In this document: positions 6,308 through 14,922 of the stretch, in pieces | How the letters are laid out: each line of letters starts with the position of its first letter | Numbering within the stretch: the stretch's first letter is position 1 | NCBI GenBank assembly: GCA_946624325.1 | Contig: CAMOSC010000005.1 | Location: 1 to 38,903 of the forward strand | DNA from: an uncultured Clostridia bacterium | Lineage (GTDB): Bacteria; Bacillota; Clostridia; Lachnospirales; Lachnospiraceae | Length of the DNA stretch: 38,903 bases | Reading direction: 5' to 3' | Program-made: the position numbers and the translations under genes | The notes under the pieces: generated by a model | The model's database searches: none | What the model saw: only the letters and a program-made list of their open reading frames with translations | Told to the model about the DNA's origin: nothing

Positions 6308-9187
6308 TTGAGACGTCCTATTTCACATATCGCGCTTGGAAGTATGCTGATTGCCGGAACGGCTATGGTGGTTACCGGCTTTGCGGGGAAAACGCTGGCG
6401 GAAAATGCGGCGGAAACCTCAGCGGCCGGGGAGATGGTGGCGGAGTCCGCTGCCGAAGCCGGAACAGACGCTCTTCAGGAGCCGCTGACCTCGGAGTATG
6501 AAAGCAGTGAATATGAAACAGCTGATCCGGAGACTCCTGAACCCGTAACGGAACCGGAGACCTCCGAACCCATGACAGAGCCGGAAACGCTCTTTGCCTG
6601 GGAGAATGCCGATTACGAGTATCTCCGCGTGGGCAGCACCACGCCGTTCGGCGGAAAGTTCTTCACCGATATGTGGGGCAACGCGATGAGCGATATCGAC
6701 GTGCGCGCGCTCATCCACGGCTACAATCTGGTGGAGTGGAAGGGAAGCGAGGGAACCTTTGCGATAGATCCTTCCGTTGTCAGCGGCATTACGGTTGTAG
6801 AGGATAACCAGACAGGCAACCGTACCTATTATTTCACGGTTTACGACGATCTGTTTTATAATGACGGCACGCGGATCACGGCGCGGGATTATGCCTTTTC
6901 CATGCTGCTGTCCATCGCTCCGCAGATTGCGGAGCTCGGCGGCAATACCAGGGATCTGGAGTATGTGCTGGGTTATGAGGAATACATAAACGGCGAGGTG
7001 CCGTATTTGTCCGGTATCCGGGTGCTGGCGGACAATCTCCTTTCCATCACCATAAAAGGCGAGTATCTGCCGTTCTTCTATGAGCTGGGACTGCTGGACT
7101 GCGTCCCGTATCCCATCCACGTGATTGCCCCCGGCTGCCAGGTTGAGGATCTCGGAAACGGCGTTATGATTACCAACATTCCGGACTACGAGGAGCCGGA
7201 GGAGGAAACGGAAGAGGAGCTTTCGGAGGAGGAATCCCCGGAAAACGAAGAGGCGGTTTCGGGAGAAGACGCCGGAGAGTTTACGGAGGAGCTGACCGGA
7301 GAAGAGGCCTCGGAGGAAGCCGGGTCTGAGGCGGAAACGGAAGAGGAGACGACCGGAAGCGGGGAGGAAGAGCCGCGCTTTACCGCGGAGCTCCTTACAA
7401 AGACCATCATGGATGAGGAGAGCGGGTATCTGGCGCATCCGACCGTGACGAGCGGCCCGTATACCCTGGTATCGTTTGACGGAAGCACGGCTTATCTCGA
7501 GGCAAATGAATACTATAAGGGCAATTCGGACGGTCTTCGCCCGGTGATTGACAGGCTGGAGTTTGCCACCGCAGACAACGCAACCATGGTGGATGAGCTG
7601 GAGGCCGGCGAGTACGGCCTGCTGAATAAGGTTATGAACGGCGATGCGGTGAATGCGGGCATGGCCCTGACAAGGCTGCGCGACCGGCACAACCGTCCCA
7701 TCTACGGTATGAGCAACTACATGCGCACGGGTCTGGCTATGATCAGCTTCAGCACGGAACGCGATATGGTGAGCTCTGAAAAGATGCGCCAGGCGATTTC
7801 CCACTGCATCGACAAACAGGCCCTGATGGAGGATTATGTGGGCAGGTCCATGGGTTCCGTGGTGAACGGTTATTACGGAATCGGCCAGTGGATGTACCAG
7901 CTGATCAGCCATACCGGCGCGATGCCCTATCCGATAGACGAGCCGGAGGATGAAAATGATGCCGAGGCCGTCGCGGCTTACGAGAAGGAGCTTGCCGAGT
8001 GGGAAGCCCTGAACCTTGACAATGTTGAAATTTACGAGCTCGATGTAAACCAGGCGGCCCTCCTGTTTGAGGAAGAAGGGTGGAAGCTGAACGCCGAAGG
8101 AGAGGCGTTTGATCCTGAGGAGGATACCGTCCGCTACCGCGCCGAGTACCATCCGGAGTGGGTGGAGGAGGAAGAATCCACCGAGGGGCTGACAGAGACG
8201 GAGGAATTCTCCGGACTGTCCGAAGACGGAGATGTGACTGACGCGGCAGAAGAGCCGGCCGGTGAAGAAACACCCGGAGCAGAGACTGAAACGGAGACTG
8301 CCGCAGAGCCCGAAACCGAAGAGGAGACCGCGGAGGAACCCGTTGAGACCGAAATCGTGGAGCAGGAGGACGGCTGGTTCCTTGTTCCGCTGACGCTCTC
8401 TCTGCTGATCCCGGAGGGCAATAAGATTATCGACGTCATGGATGAGAATTTCACGGATTATCTGGCGGAGGCCGGTGCCGTTCTCACCATCAGCACGGCT
8501 CCCATGGATGAAGTGCTTCGGTACTACTATCGCCAGGACAACCGCGACTTCGATATGATCTACATGGCCACAAACTTCGACGTGGTCTTCGATCCGGCTC
8601 AGACCTTCCTGTACACCGAGCCTGAGGAGGAGACGACAGAGGCGGAAACCGAGGAGCTTACGACGGAAGAAGAGACAACAGAGATCGGCCTGGAAGAGAT
8701 TGTGACCGGGGAAGAGGAGCTTTCCGGGGAGTATAATGCCGCCGCGTATGAGGATCTGGTTGAGGAATCGACCATTTCCGCGGAGGAAGGCCGGAGCGAA
8801 GAACTGACCGCGGAGGAGGAGACGACAGAAGAGCTTCCTGTTCCGGATACCCGCAATACCACGGGCATTTCCGATAAGACGCTCTATGAGCTGGCTGTGG
8901 ATATGCGCCGCACCGATCCGGGAGATGTGCTGACCTACATGAAGAAATGGGTGGCATTCCAGGAACGCTTCTCCGAGGTCGTGCCGTTAATTCCCATCTA
9001 TTCCAACGTCTACTTTGATTTCTATCCGCGCATTCTGCACGGCTACAACATCTACGAGAATATTTCGTGGGGCAACGCCATTGTCGGTGCATGGCTGAGC
9101 GATCCGGAGGACGAGGAGGAGACCACGGAGGAAGCCGAAGCGGAATATGAAGCAGCGGACGGTGAAACGCTCGAGGAGATAGACTGA
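6308..9187 (+). CDS. Extracytoplasmic peptide-type solute-binding protein (SBP family 5) with Glu/Thr-rich insertions
   Basis: I choose TTG at 6308 because GGGAGGAGG lies 7 nt before it; the ORF-track start at 6290 falls in front of that site. The 959-residue protein begins with a signal-peptide-like segment (RRPISHIALGSMLIAG...), without an obvious lipobox cysteine. The family 5 fold is recognisable: LRVGSTTPFGGKF, YYFTVYDDLFYNDGTRITARDY, TSGPYTLVSFDG, MRQAISHCIDKQALM, and a late domain from DGWFLVPLTLSLLIPEG. The core is interrupted by long Glu/Thr/Ser-rich stretches (about residues 295-360, 620-680, 770-850) plus acidic ends, which explains the size nearly double the usual 530-600. No permease or ATPase genes adjoin it, so its transporter must be encoded elsewhere or it has another role. 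Confidence 0.82.
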   Translation: MRRPISHIALGSMLIAGTAMVVTGFAGKTLAENAAETSAAGEMVAESAAEAGTDALQEPLTSEYESSEYETADPETPEPVTEPETSEPMTEPETLFAWENADYEYLRVGSTTPFGGKFFTDMWGNAMSDIDVRALIHGYNLVEWKGSEGTFAIDPSVVSGITVVEDNQTGNRTYYFTVYDDLFYNDGTRITARDYAFSMLLSIAPQIAELGGNTRDLEYVLGYEEYINGEVPYLSGIRVLADNLLSITIKGEYLPFFYELGLLDCVPYPIHVIAPGCQVEDLGNGVMITNIPDYEEPEEETEEELSEEESPENEEAVSGEDAGEFTEELTGEEASEEAGSEAETEEETTGSGEEEPRFTAELLTKTIMDEESGYLAHPTVTSGPYTLVSFDGSTAYLEANEYYKGNSDGLRPVIDRLEFATADNATMVDELEAGEYGLLNKVMNGDAVNAGMALTRLRDRHNRPIYGMSNYMRTGLAMISFSTERDMVSSEKMRQAISHCIDKQALMEDYVGRSMGSVVNGYYGIGQWMYQLISHTGAMPYPIDEPEDENDAEAVAAYEKELAEWEALNLDNVEIYELDVNQAALLFEEEGWKLNAEGEAFDPEEDTVRYRAEYHPEWVEEEESTEGLTETEEFSGLSEDGDVTDAAEEPAGEETPGAETETETAAEPETEEETAEEPVETEIVEQEDGWFLVPLTLSLLIPEGNKIIDVMDENFTDYLAEAGAVLTISTAPMDEVLRYYYRQDNRDFDMIYMATNFDVVFDPAQTFLYTEPEEETTEAETEELTTEEETTEIGLEEIVTGEEELSGEYNAAAYEDLVEESTISAEEGRSEELTAEEETTEELPVPDTRNTTGISDKTLYELAVDMRRTDPGDVLTYMKKWVAFQERFSEVVPLIPIYSNVYFDFYPRILHGYNIYENISWGNAIVGAWLSDPEDEEETTEEAEAEYEAADGETLEEID

Positions 9188-9297
9188 TATCGGGGCTGAA
9201 AGCAGGAACCACTGCTGGCCGTCCCGCCGGTGGAGACGCGGTTTCCGTCCGCACCGGTATGTGTATAAAACGGGATTCGCGGAGTGCGAATGAACGC

Positions 9298-9334
9298 AGA
9301 AGCAGCCCGGGAAGCGTTTCCCCGGGCTGCTTCT
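9298..9334 (+). terminator. Rho-independent terminator after the solute-binding protein gene
   Basis: AGAAGCAGCCCGGG and CCCGGGCTGCTTCT form a perfect 14-bp stem with a 9-nt loop, followed by GGTTCT. The U tail is weak but the stem is very stable. Confidence 0.75.
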
Positions 9335-9355
9335 GGTTCTGAATGACTTGCTGAA

Positions 9356-9468
9356 GTTCATAGCCAGGCGCAAATCCATGATTCCTCACGGATTAGCATC
9401 CGGCGAGCACTCCGCAACACTGGAAATGGCGCTTTTTGCCATTTCCGGTGTGTGGCTGCGAACAGTAG
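9356..9468 (-). repeat. Palindromic repeat A3 (shortened, reverse orientation)
   Basis: Ends GTTCATAGCCAGGCGC and GTGGCTGCGAACAGTAGC with CATCCGGCGAGCAC and the GGAAATGGC...GCCATTTCC hairpin in between. It is about 40 bp shorter than full copies and lies between two terminators. Confidence 0.7.
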
Positions 9469-9485
9469 CAATGGCTTTAACGGAA

Positions 9486-9517
9486 AACCGGATGGGCGGA
9501 AAACCACCCATCCGGTT
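9486..9517 (-). terminator. SRP RNA terminator built from repeat B1
   Basis: On the minus strand AACCGGATGGGTGG, a TTTT loop and CCGCCCATCCGGTT followed by TTCC lie directly downstream of the SRP RNA 3' end. The core GATGGGCGG hairpin is the same as in the other family B repeats. Confidence 0.65.
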
Positions 9518-9533
9518 AATTTCTTTTTGTGCG

Positions 9534-9791
9534 CGCCCCGGCTTCGAATGCTGCCCCCAGACGTTACCTCTGCAGTTAGCTCGGTCCAGGCACCCTCACG
9601 GCACACAAGATGATCTGCTTAGTGCTGCTTCATTCCTGACCTGACACGGTTCACAGAGTCCTGTTGCGCAAGACCCGAACGTCAACGCCACTTACAGAGG
9701 GCTGCTCCACAAACAGACACCCTCGGCCGGGGCATGGCCCCCACTATAGCGGATTGAGGGTACAAGGCGCCGCTGCTGCCCCGGCTGCGCA
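9534..9791 (-). ncRNA. ffs: Signal recognition particle RNA, large bacterial type
   Basis: On the minus strand the sequence carries the SRP helix 8 core GTCAGGTCAGGAATGAAGCA, the site bound by Ffh. The 5' part (GGCGCCTTGTACCCTCAATC then CGCTATAG) matches the Alu domain of Bacillus-type scRNA. The 5' segment GCCCCGGC pairs with GCCGGGGC at the 3' end, closing the long arm. The total of about 258 nt agrees with the 265-270 nt large form rather than the 4.5S form. Promoter and terminator are both visible. Ends are estimated from the promoter and the closing stem and may be off by a few bases. Confidence 0.93.
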
Positions 9792-9797
9792 AGGTAT

Positions 9798-9826
9798 ATT
9801 GTAGCGTATGGGTCGGGAATTGTCAA
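9798..9826 (-). promoter_or_regulatory. SRP RNA promoter
   Basis: Reading the minus strand: TTGACA (9826-9821), a 17-nt spacer and TACAAT (9803-9798), with transcription expected to start near 9791. Confidence 0.85.
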
Positions 9827-9866
9827 GAAAAATACCGGACGGCGGCAACAATGTACATGCGGATAA

Positions 9867-9894
9867 TTGCCATGGGCCCGGTACTGTGTTAAAA
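9867..9894 (+). promoter_or_regulatory. Probable promoter of the MATE gene
   Basis: TTGCCA (9867-9872), 16-nt spacer and TTAAAA(T) (9889-9894), divergent from the SRP promoter. The leader to the MATE start would be about 185 nt and includes repeat B2. Confidence 0.45.
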
Positions 9895-10003
9895 TGGACT
9901 GGACCGCAGTGTTCGCGCAGGAACCCGGCAGGCGTGGAAGCCGCTTGCGGGCTTCCGCATCTGCAGGTTGACAGATAAAAGCAGCCGAGATCTGCGAATG
10001 TCC

Positions 10004-10053
10004 GCCTGCGGAATCGGGTGGCGGATGGTTTTCCCGCCAATCCGATCCTGCGG
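10004..10053. repeat. Palindromic repeat B2
   Basis: CCTGCGGAATCGGGTGGCGG then ATGGTTTTCCCGCC and AATCCGATCCTGCGG form a hairpin with 20-bp imperfect arms. It matches B5 at 21222 almost base for base and ends 29 nt before the MATE start codon. Confidence 0.7.
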
Positions 10054-10082
10054 TATTATTTGAGAAGGAAGATGTTTTTTTC

Positions 10083-11435
10083 ATGAGTAACCGTCGCAGC
10101 TTTTCACTGACCGAGGGACCGCTGCTCCCCGCCATCGTGCGCTTCAGCATCCCCCTGGTATTCTCCAATCTCCTGCAGGTCCTGTTTAATATGTCGGACA
10201 TTGCCGTGGTAGGACGGTTTGCCGGCGCCGAAGCGCTTGGGGCCGTCGGTTCCACCGCAACCATGGTCACCCTCTTTACCGGCTTCCTGATCGGCATGGG
10301 GAGCGGCGTAAACGTGACAACGGCACATTATATCGGGGCAAAGCAGCCAAAAGACGTCTCGGAAACCGTTCATACCGCGCTGATCATCCTGTTTTTCTCG
10401 GGACTGGCGCTGCTTGTCTTTGGCTTTGCCTTTGCACCGGCCCTGTTAAAGCTCCTGGGCACGAAAGAAGTGCTGTACGCGGGGGCGTTAAGATATTTGC
10501 GGATCTACATGTTCGGCATGCCGGCACTGGCGCTGTTTAATTTCGGAAACGGCGTGCTCTCCGCTTCCGGGGATACCAGGCATCCGCTGCTGTTCCTTTC
10601 CATGGCCGGAGCGCTGAATGTGGCGTTGAATCTCCTGTTCGTGATTGTATTCGGCATGGCGGAGGCGGGTGTGGCGCTGGCGTCCGTCTTGTCCCAGTAC
10701 TGCTCGGCGGCCATGATCCTGATTTTTCTTTCCCGCTGTGAAAAGCCCCTTAGCCTGGAGCTTTCAAAGCTGAAGGTGACGCCGGGCAAATGCCGCCAGA
10801 TCCTGAGCATATCCCTGCCGGCTGGCCTTCAGAACGCGATTTTCTATATCGCAAACCTATTCATACAGGGAGCGGTAAACACCTTTGACGCGGTTATGGT
10901 GGAGGGCAATTCCGCCGCAGCCAATGCGGACTCGCTGGTCTATGATGTGATGGGCGCCTTTTACATGGCCTGCTCCAGCTTTATGAGTCAGAATTTCGGG
11001 GCGGGAAAGAAAGAACGCGTACGGAAAAGCTACCTGTTATCGCTGCTGCTATCCTTCTGCGCGGGAGGCGCAATCAGCATCTGCCTGCTTGCCTTCGGAA
11101 GGCAGTTCCTGTCGCTGTTTACCGGAGAGCCCGAGGTGATAGAGGCAGGTCTGATCCGTCTGCGGATTATGGCGGCGTCCTATGCGTTTTCATCGCTGAT
11201 GGACTGCTCCATCGCGGCATCGAGGGGACTCGGCAGGAGCTTTGTCCCCACGGTCATTGTCATCCTGGGATCCTGTGTATTCCGGATCATCTGGATCTTT
11301 ACGGTATTTGCACATTTCCATACCATGCGTTCCCTGTATCTGCTGTACATATTCAGCTGGGGGATTACGGGGACCGCGGAGCTTTTGTATTTCCTGCACT
11401 GTTACAGGCAGCAGATGCGGCAGCTGGGCAGCTGA
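10083..11435 (+). CDS. MATE family efflux transporter
   Basis: 450 residues with 12 predicted membrane helices and the MATE layout of two six-helix halves. The N-terminal EGPLLPAIVRFSIPLVFSNL leads into LFNMSDIAVVGRFAGAEALGAVG, the conserved start of the DinF/NorM group, and GVNVTTAHYIGAKQ follows. In the second half, F-M-S-Q-N-F-G-A-G is the matching signature. It would export a cationic drug or metabolite using a sodium or proton gradient; the substrate is unknown. The start follows GAGAAGGAAG and a run of eight T. It is transcribed alone, behind repeat B2, and a short tandem repeat begins just after its stop. Confidence 0.9.
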   Translation: MSNRRSFSLTEGPLLPAIVRFSIPLVFSNLLQVLFNMSDIAVVGRFAGAEALGAVGSTATMVTLFTGFLIGMGSGVNVTTAHYIGAKQPKDVSETVHTALIILFFSGLALLVFGFAFAPALLKLLGTKEVLYAGALRYLRIYMFGMPALALFNFGNGVLSASGDTRHPLLFLSMAGALNVALNLLFVIVFGMAEAGVALASVLSQYCSAAMILIFLSRCEKPLSLELSKLKVTPGKCRQILSISLPAGLQNAIFYIANLFIQGAVNTFDAVMVEGNSAAANADSLVYDVMGAFYMACSSFMSQNFGAGKKERVRKSYLLSLLLSFCAGGAISICLLAFGRQFLSLFTGEPEVIEAGLIRLRIMAASYAFSSLMDCSIAASRGLGRSFVPTVIVILGSCVFRIIWIFTVFAHFHTMRSLYLLYIFSWGITGTAELLYFLHCYRQQMRQLGS

Positions 11436-11459
11436 GCCCCGGCAGCCTCAGACGGATCT

Positions 11460-11640
11460 GCCGGAAAGCGGGGAGGTGCAGGCCTGTCTCGGAAAGCATG
11501 TGGTACAGGCCTGTCTCGGAAAGCGGGGAGGCGTAGGCCTGTCTCGGAAAGCATGTGGTACAGGCCTGTCTCGGAAAGCGGGGAGGTGTAGGCATGTCTC
11601 GGAAAGCGGGCGGTACAGTTCTGTCCCGGAAAGCGGCAGG
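11460..11640 (+). repeat. Tandem repeat of alternating 27/28-bp units
   Basis: About six units share GGCCTGTCTCGGAAAGC followed alternately by ATGTGGTACA and GGGGAGGCGTA, giving a higher-order period near 55 bp. The last units diverge (GCATGTCTCGG, TTCTGTCCCGG). It fills the gap between the MATE gene and the GH43 gene. The antisense ORFs covering it are simple by-products. Confidence 0.8.
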
Positions 11641-11711
11641 GTACGGAGGGAGATGTCCCCTTCCGCAGTTCGGGCGGAGGCATACGATTGCGTTATAGAA
11701 AGGATCGGTCA

Positions 11712-12653
11712 ATGAAAATTCAGAACGGAACCATCTGGAAGGATACGGAGGGAAATGTACTCCACGCACACGGAGGGCATATCCTGAAGCATGAAGGCGT
11801 CTATTACTGGTACGGAGAGGACAGGCGGGACAACCTGTATGTCAGCTGCTATGCCTCAGAGGACCTGGTGAACTGGAGCCTTCGCCGGCATGTGCTCAGA
11901 ACCGATTCCCCGGTGCGGGAGACCCGGGTCCGGGCAGACCTGCATCTGGTTCATGAGGATGGGTCAAAGGTCAACATTGAGCGGCCGAAGGTGCTGTACA
12001 ATGAGAAAACCGGGAAGTTCGTCATGTGGATGCACTACGAAAACGGCAGGGATTACCGCTGCGCGGCCGCTGCCGTGGCGACCTGTGATACGCCGGACGG
12101 GGATTTCGTGTATCACGGGAGCTTTAACCCCTACGGAGAGATGTCCAGGGACTGCACGCTGTTTAGGGACGGGGAGAAGGCGTATTTCCTCTCCGCATCG
12201 CGCGATAATGCGGATATGCACATGTATCTGCTGCAGGAGGACTGGCTGAATGTGGAGCGCTTCACGGCAAACTTCTGGCAGGGAGAGTACCGGGAGGCGC
12301 CGGCCGTGGTAAAACGGGGCGACCTGTATTACATTCTCTCATCCTTCTGCACCGGATGGGCCCCGAACCAGGGAAAATATGCCGCGGCACGGTGTCTTGA
12401 GCAGGGCTTCGGGTTCCAGAGGGAGATCGGGGACGAAACCACCTATCATTCACAGCCTGCCTTTATCCTGAAGCTGGAAGGCACGGAGGAGACAAGCTAT
12501 ATTTACGTTGGCGACAGGTGGAACGGCAAAGACTATTTTGACTCCCGCTATGTCTGGTTCCCGCTGGAATTCGGCGAAGACGGATCCGTCAGGATGATCC
12601 CCTGCGATGAGCTGGAAATCGACGCGGAAACCGGCCGGGTGCGGGCCCTGTAA
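11712..12653 (+). CDS. Glycoside hydrolase family 43-like protein
   Basis: ATG at 11712, 6-8 nt after AAAGGAT, is preferred over the TTG at 11688. The 313-residue protein has the five-bladed beta-propeller pattern of GH43: HAHGGHILKHEGVYYWYGED near the N terminus, RPKVLYNEKTGKFVMWMHYE in the second blade, SRDCTLFRDGEKAYFL, and EAPAVVKRGDLYYILSSFCT with the probable general acid Glu. Related proteins in this branch act on galactans or arabinose/xylose-containing glycans. There is no signal peptide, so it would process oligosaccharides already taken up. No other glycan genes flank it, and a terminator follows 60 bp downstream. Confidence 0.8.
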   Translation: MKIQNGTIWKDTEGNVLHAHGGHILKHEGVYYWYGEDRRDNLYVSCYASEDLVNWSLRRHVLRTDSPVRETRVRADLHLVHEDGSKVNIERPKVLYNEKTGKFVMWMHYENGRDYRCAAAAVATCDTPDGDFVYHGSFNPYGEMSRDCTLFRDGEKAYFLSASRDNADMHMYLLQEDWLNVERFTANFWQGEYREAPAVVKRGDLYYILSSFCTGWAPNQGKYAAARCLEQGFGFQREIGDETTYHSQPAFILKLEGTEETSYIYVGDRWNGKDYFDSRYVWFPLEFGEDGSVRMIPCDELEIDAETGRVRAL

Positions 12654-12716
12654 CGGTGCTGCCATTTCATCGGATCTGAAATATCCATTGTCCCGGATCG
12701 AAAGAAAATAATAAGA

Positions 12717-12747
12717 CTTCCCGGGTTGCAAGCCGGAAGCTTTTTTT
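12717..12747 (+). terminator. Terminator of the GH43 gene
   Basis: GACTTCCCGGG, loop TTGCAAG and CCGGAAGC followed by seven T. The stem has one bulged C. Confidence 0.7.
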
Positions 12748-12754
12748 GTATAAT
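12726..12754 (+). promoter_or_regulatory. Promoter overlapping the GH43 terminator
   Basis: TTGCAA (12726-12731) lies in the terminator loop, the 17-nt spacer contains the T-run, and TATAAT is at 12749-12754. It would transcribe through repeat B3 into dnaX, a leader of roughly 500 nt. Confidence 0.5.
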
Positions 12755-12814
12755 AAAGTAGCAGTAACAAATCTGATTGCGGCCGGCTTTTAACGGCAGC
12801 CGGCATCTACCTTT

Positions 12815-13152
12815 TAAAATCAGATGGGCGGGAAAACCATCCGCCCATCCACTTTTTGAGCCATGCCGACAGATCGCAGCGCGAAATGCGTGCGCTGTGA
12901 TTGGAACGGCTCTGCCGTATGGCAGAAAATGCCATCACTGTCCCGGGTAAGCTAAAAAGCAGCTTACCCGTGCCGGTGCTGTCATTTTCTATCTTGAGCC
13001 ATGCCGACAGATCGCAGCGCGAGATGCATGCGCTGCGATTGGAACGGCTCTGCCGTATGGCAGAAAATGCCATCACTGTCCCGGGCAAGCTAAAAAGCAG
13101 CTTCCCCGTGCCAGTGCTGTCATTTTCTGCCGCATGGCTCATTGCTTCGCAC
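12815..13152 (-). repeat. Compound repeat B3 with two tandem 138-bp modules
   Basis: It opens with the core hairpin GATGGGCGGGAAAACCATCC then GCCCATCC. Two modules (12856-12993 and 12994-about 13131) each start TTGAGCCATGCCGACAGATC and contain an imperfect 30-bp inverted repeat centred on GGGTAAGCT-AAAAAGC-AGCTTACCC. It closes with CGCATGGCTCATTGCTTCGC. The same outer sequences appear inverted in the compact copy B4 at 20668. Confidence 0.8.
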
Positions 13153-13158
13153 ATAAGA

Positions 13159-13181
13159 AAGGCCCGGCAGTGCCGGGCCTT
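13159..13181. repeat. Near-perfect 23-bp palindrome upstream of dnaX
   Basis: AAGGCCCGGCA and TGCCGGGCCTT around one central base. It resembles a terminator stem without a T-run; a TATAAT hexamer follows at 13196-13201 with no good -35. Confidence 0.6.
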
Positions 13182-13258
13182 GAAGTGGTATAGATTATAA
13201 TGGCAGACGATAAAGGCTTTATTTCTTTGGCTTCTGCCGGATTCAGGAGCAGGCATCA

Positions 13259-14896
13259 ATGGCATACATGACACTCTATCGGAAATGGCGTCCTGCAAGG
13301 TTTGAGGATGTAAAAGGGCAGGATGCCATCGTGCGCACGCTCAGAAACCAGATCATCTCGGAGCGCGTAGGCCATGCATACCTGTTCTGCGGCACCAGGG
13401 GAACCGGGAAAACCTCGGTTTCCAAAATTATGGCGAGGGCCATCAACTGTGAAAACCCCGTCAACGGAAGCCCCTGCAACGAATGTGCGGCCTGCAGGTC
13501 CATTCTCGCGGGAACCTCCATGGATGTGGCGGAGATCGATGCGGCCTCCAACAACGGCGTGGAGAACATCCGCGAAATCCGGGAACAGGTGCAGTATCCG
13601 CCCGTAAACGGCAAATACCGCGTCTACATCATTGACGAGGTGCATATGCTCTCCACGGGCGCGTTCAACGCCCTGCTGAAAACCCTGGAGGAGCCTCCGG
13701 CCTATGTGGTGTTCATCCTGGCAACCACCGAGCCGAACCGTCTGCCGGTCACCGTGCTCTCACGCTGCCAGCGCTATGATTTCAGGCGCATTACCGGCGG
13801 TGAGATAGCCGCCCAGCTCTCGCACATTCTCTCGGAAGAGGGAATCGAGGCGGAGGAGTCTGCCGTACGGTACATAGCCAAAGCGGCGGACGGATCCATG
13901 AGAGATTCCCTGAGCCTCCTGGAGCAGTGTATTTCCTTCTACTATGGACAGAAGCTGACCTATGAGAAGGTGCTGGAGGTTCTCGGAGCGGCGGACACGG
14001 AGATTTTCTCCCGGCTGACCCGCTGCATCGAAAAGATTGATGTCAGAGGATGCATCGGCATTCTTGACGAGGTGAGCACCCAGGGCAAGGAAATCGGCCA
14101 GTTTGTACTGGATTTCACCTGGTATCTGCGCAACCTCATGCTGGTGCAGACAGCGGACGAAGGCGCGGAAGCGCTGGAAATGTCGCAGGAAAACTATGCA
14201 CGGCTGCGCGAGGAGGCACAGGAGCTGGATCCCGACGTGCTTATGCGCGATATCAGGATCTGTTCCGAGCTGTCCAACCAGATCCGCTTTTCCGTTTCCA
14301 AGCGCGTGCTGCTTGAGACCGCGCTTATCCGGATGATGCAGCCCTCCATGGAGGATGACACGGAGAGCCTGAAGGCCCGCGTGGCGCAGCTGGAGCAGGC
14401 AGTGGCAAACGGAACCGGCCTGCCCGCAGGGGCGGGAATGTATCCGGGACCGGATGGCGCCGCGGCGCAGCGTCCTTCCGGGAATGCACAGCCCGGCAGA
14501 GCGGGGCGCGAAGGAAATGCCGGAAATGAGCCCGGAGCTGAGAGGCCCGCGCCCGTCGTGGAGCTGTCCCCGGCGGAGTTTGCGGATTATGAAAAGCTCC
14601 GTGTGGACTGGAACAGGATTATGGGCTCCCAGAGCCCGTTTATAGCAAGCCTTCTCCGGGGAAGCGCGCTTGGCTATGATAAGGACCGCGGGCTGTGTAT
14701 CCTTTTCGCGGATTCTTTTAAATATACGGCCATGATGCAGGGAAAACGGATGGAAGAGCTGAATAACTGGATGAACCGGGAATACGGCAGGGAATTCCGC
14801 GTTTTCGCGCGGGTCCTGAACAGGGGCGAAGCGGCTCCGAAGGTGGTCCGCGGAAACCATATCCCGGGCATCGAGATGGAAATAGGCGAAGAGTAG
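13259..14896 (+). CDS. dnaX: DNA polymerase III subunits gamma and tau
   Basis: 545 residues. The clamp-loader ATPase is complete: Walker A GTRGTGKT at residues 45-52, four zinc cysteines (64, 73, 76, 79) in CENPVNGSPCNECAAC, Walker B VYIIDEVHML at 121-130, and the sensor/arginine-finger SRC motif in LSRCQRYDF near 167. Domain III and a short Pro/Gly/Ala-rich linker (about 370-430) lead to a tau-like C terminus. It loads the sliding clamp and links polymerase to helicase. The start follows CAGGAG. It heads the conserved dnaX-ybaB-recR order. I see no strong slippery A-run for programmed frameshifting, so the track product is probably the only form. Confidence 0.96.
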   Translation: MAYMTLYRKWRPARFEDVKGQDAIVRTLRNQIISERVGHAYLFCGTRGTGKTSVSKIMARAINCENPVNGSPCNECAACRSILAGTSMDVAEIDAASNNGVENIREIREQVQYPPVNGKYRVYIIDEVHMLSTGAFNALLKTLEEPPAYVVFILATTEPNRLPVTVLSRCQRYDFRRITGGEIAAQLSHILSEEGIEAEESAVRYIAKAADGSMRDSLSLLEQCISFYYGQKLTYEKVLEVLGAADTEIFSRLTRCIEKIDVRGCIGILDEVSTQGKEIGQFVLDFTWYLRNLMLVQTADEGAEALEMSQENYARLREEAQELDPDVLMRDIRICSELSNQIRFSVSKRVLLETALIRMMQPSMEDDTESLKARVAQLEQAVANGTGLPAGAGMYPGPDGAAAQRPSGNAQPGRAGREGNAGNEPGAERPAPVVELSPAEFADYEKLRVDWNRIMGSQSPFIASLLRGSALGYDKDRGLCILFADSFKYTAMMQGKRMEELNNWMNREYGREFRVFARVLNRGEAAPKVVRGNHIPGIEMEIGEE

Positions 14897-14922
14897 AAGA
14901 ACATCTGAAAAGTGGTCAGGGA

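Noticed and set aside
6419-8152. 577-residue minus-strand ORF
   Set aside because: It is antisense to the solute-binding protein; its composition (no recognisable domain) results from the GAG/GAA-rich coding strand.
9692-10297. 201-residue minus-strand ORF overlapping SRP RNA and MATE start
   Set aside because: It crosses the SRP RNA and its promoter and has no domain or ribosome binding site.
11460-11640. CRISPR-like alternation of repeat and spacer
   Set aside because: The would-be spacers are only 10-11 bp and themselves repeat in two alternating types.
12807-13298. 163-residue minus-strand ORF with repeated RCDLSAWLK peptide
   Set aside because: It translates the palindromic repeat B3 and its tandem modules; similar frames appear wherever the repeat lies.
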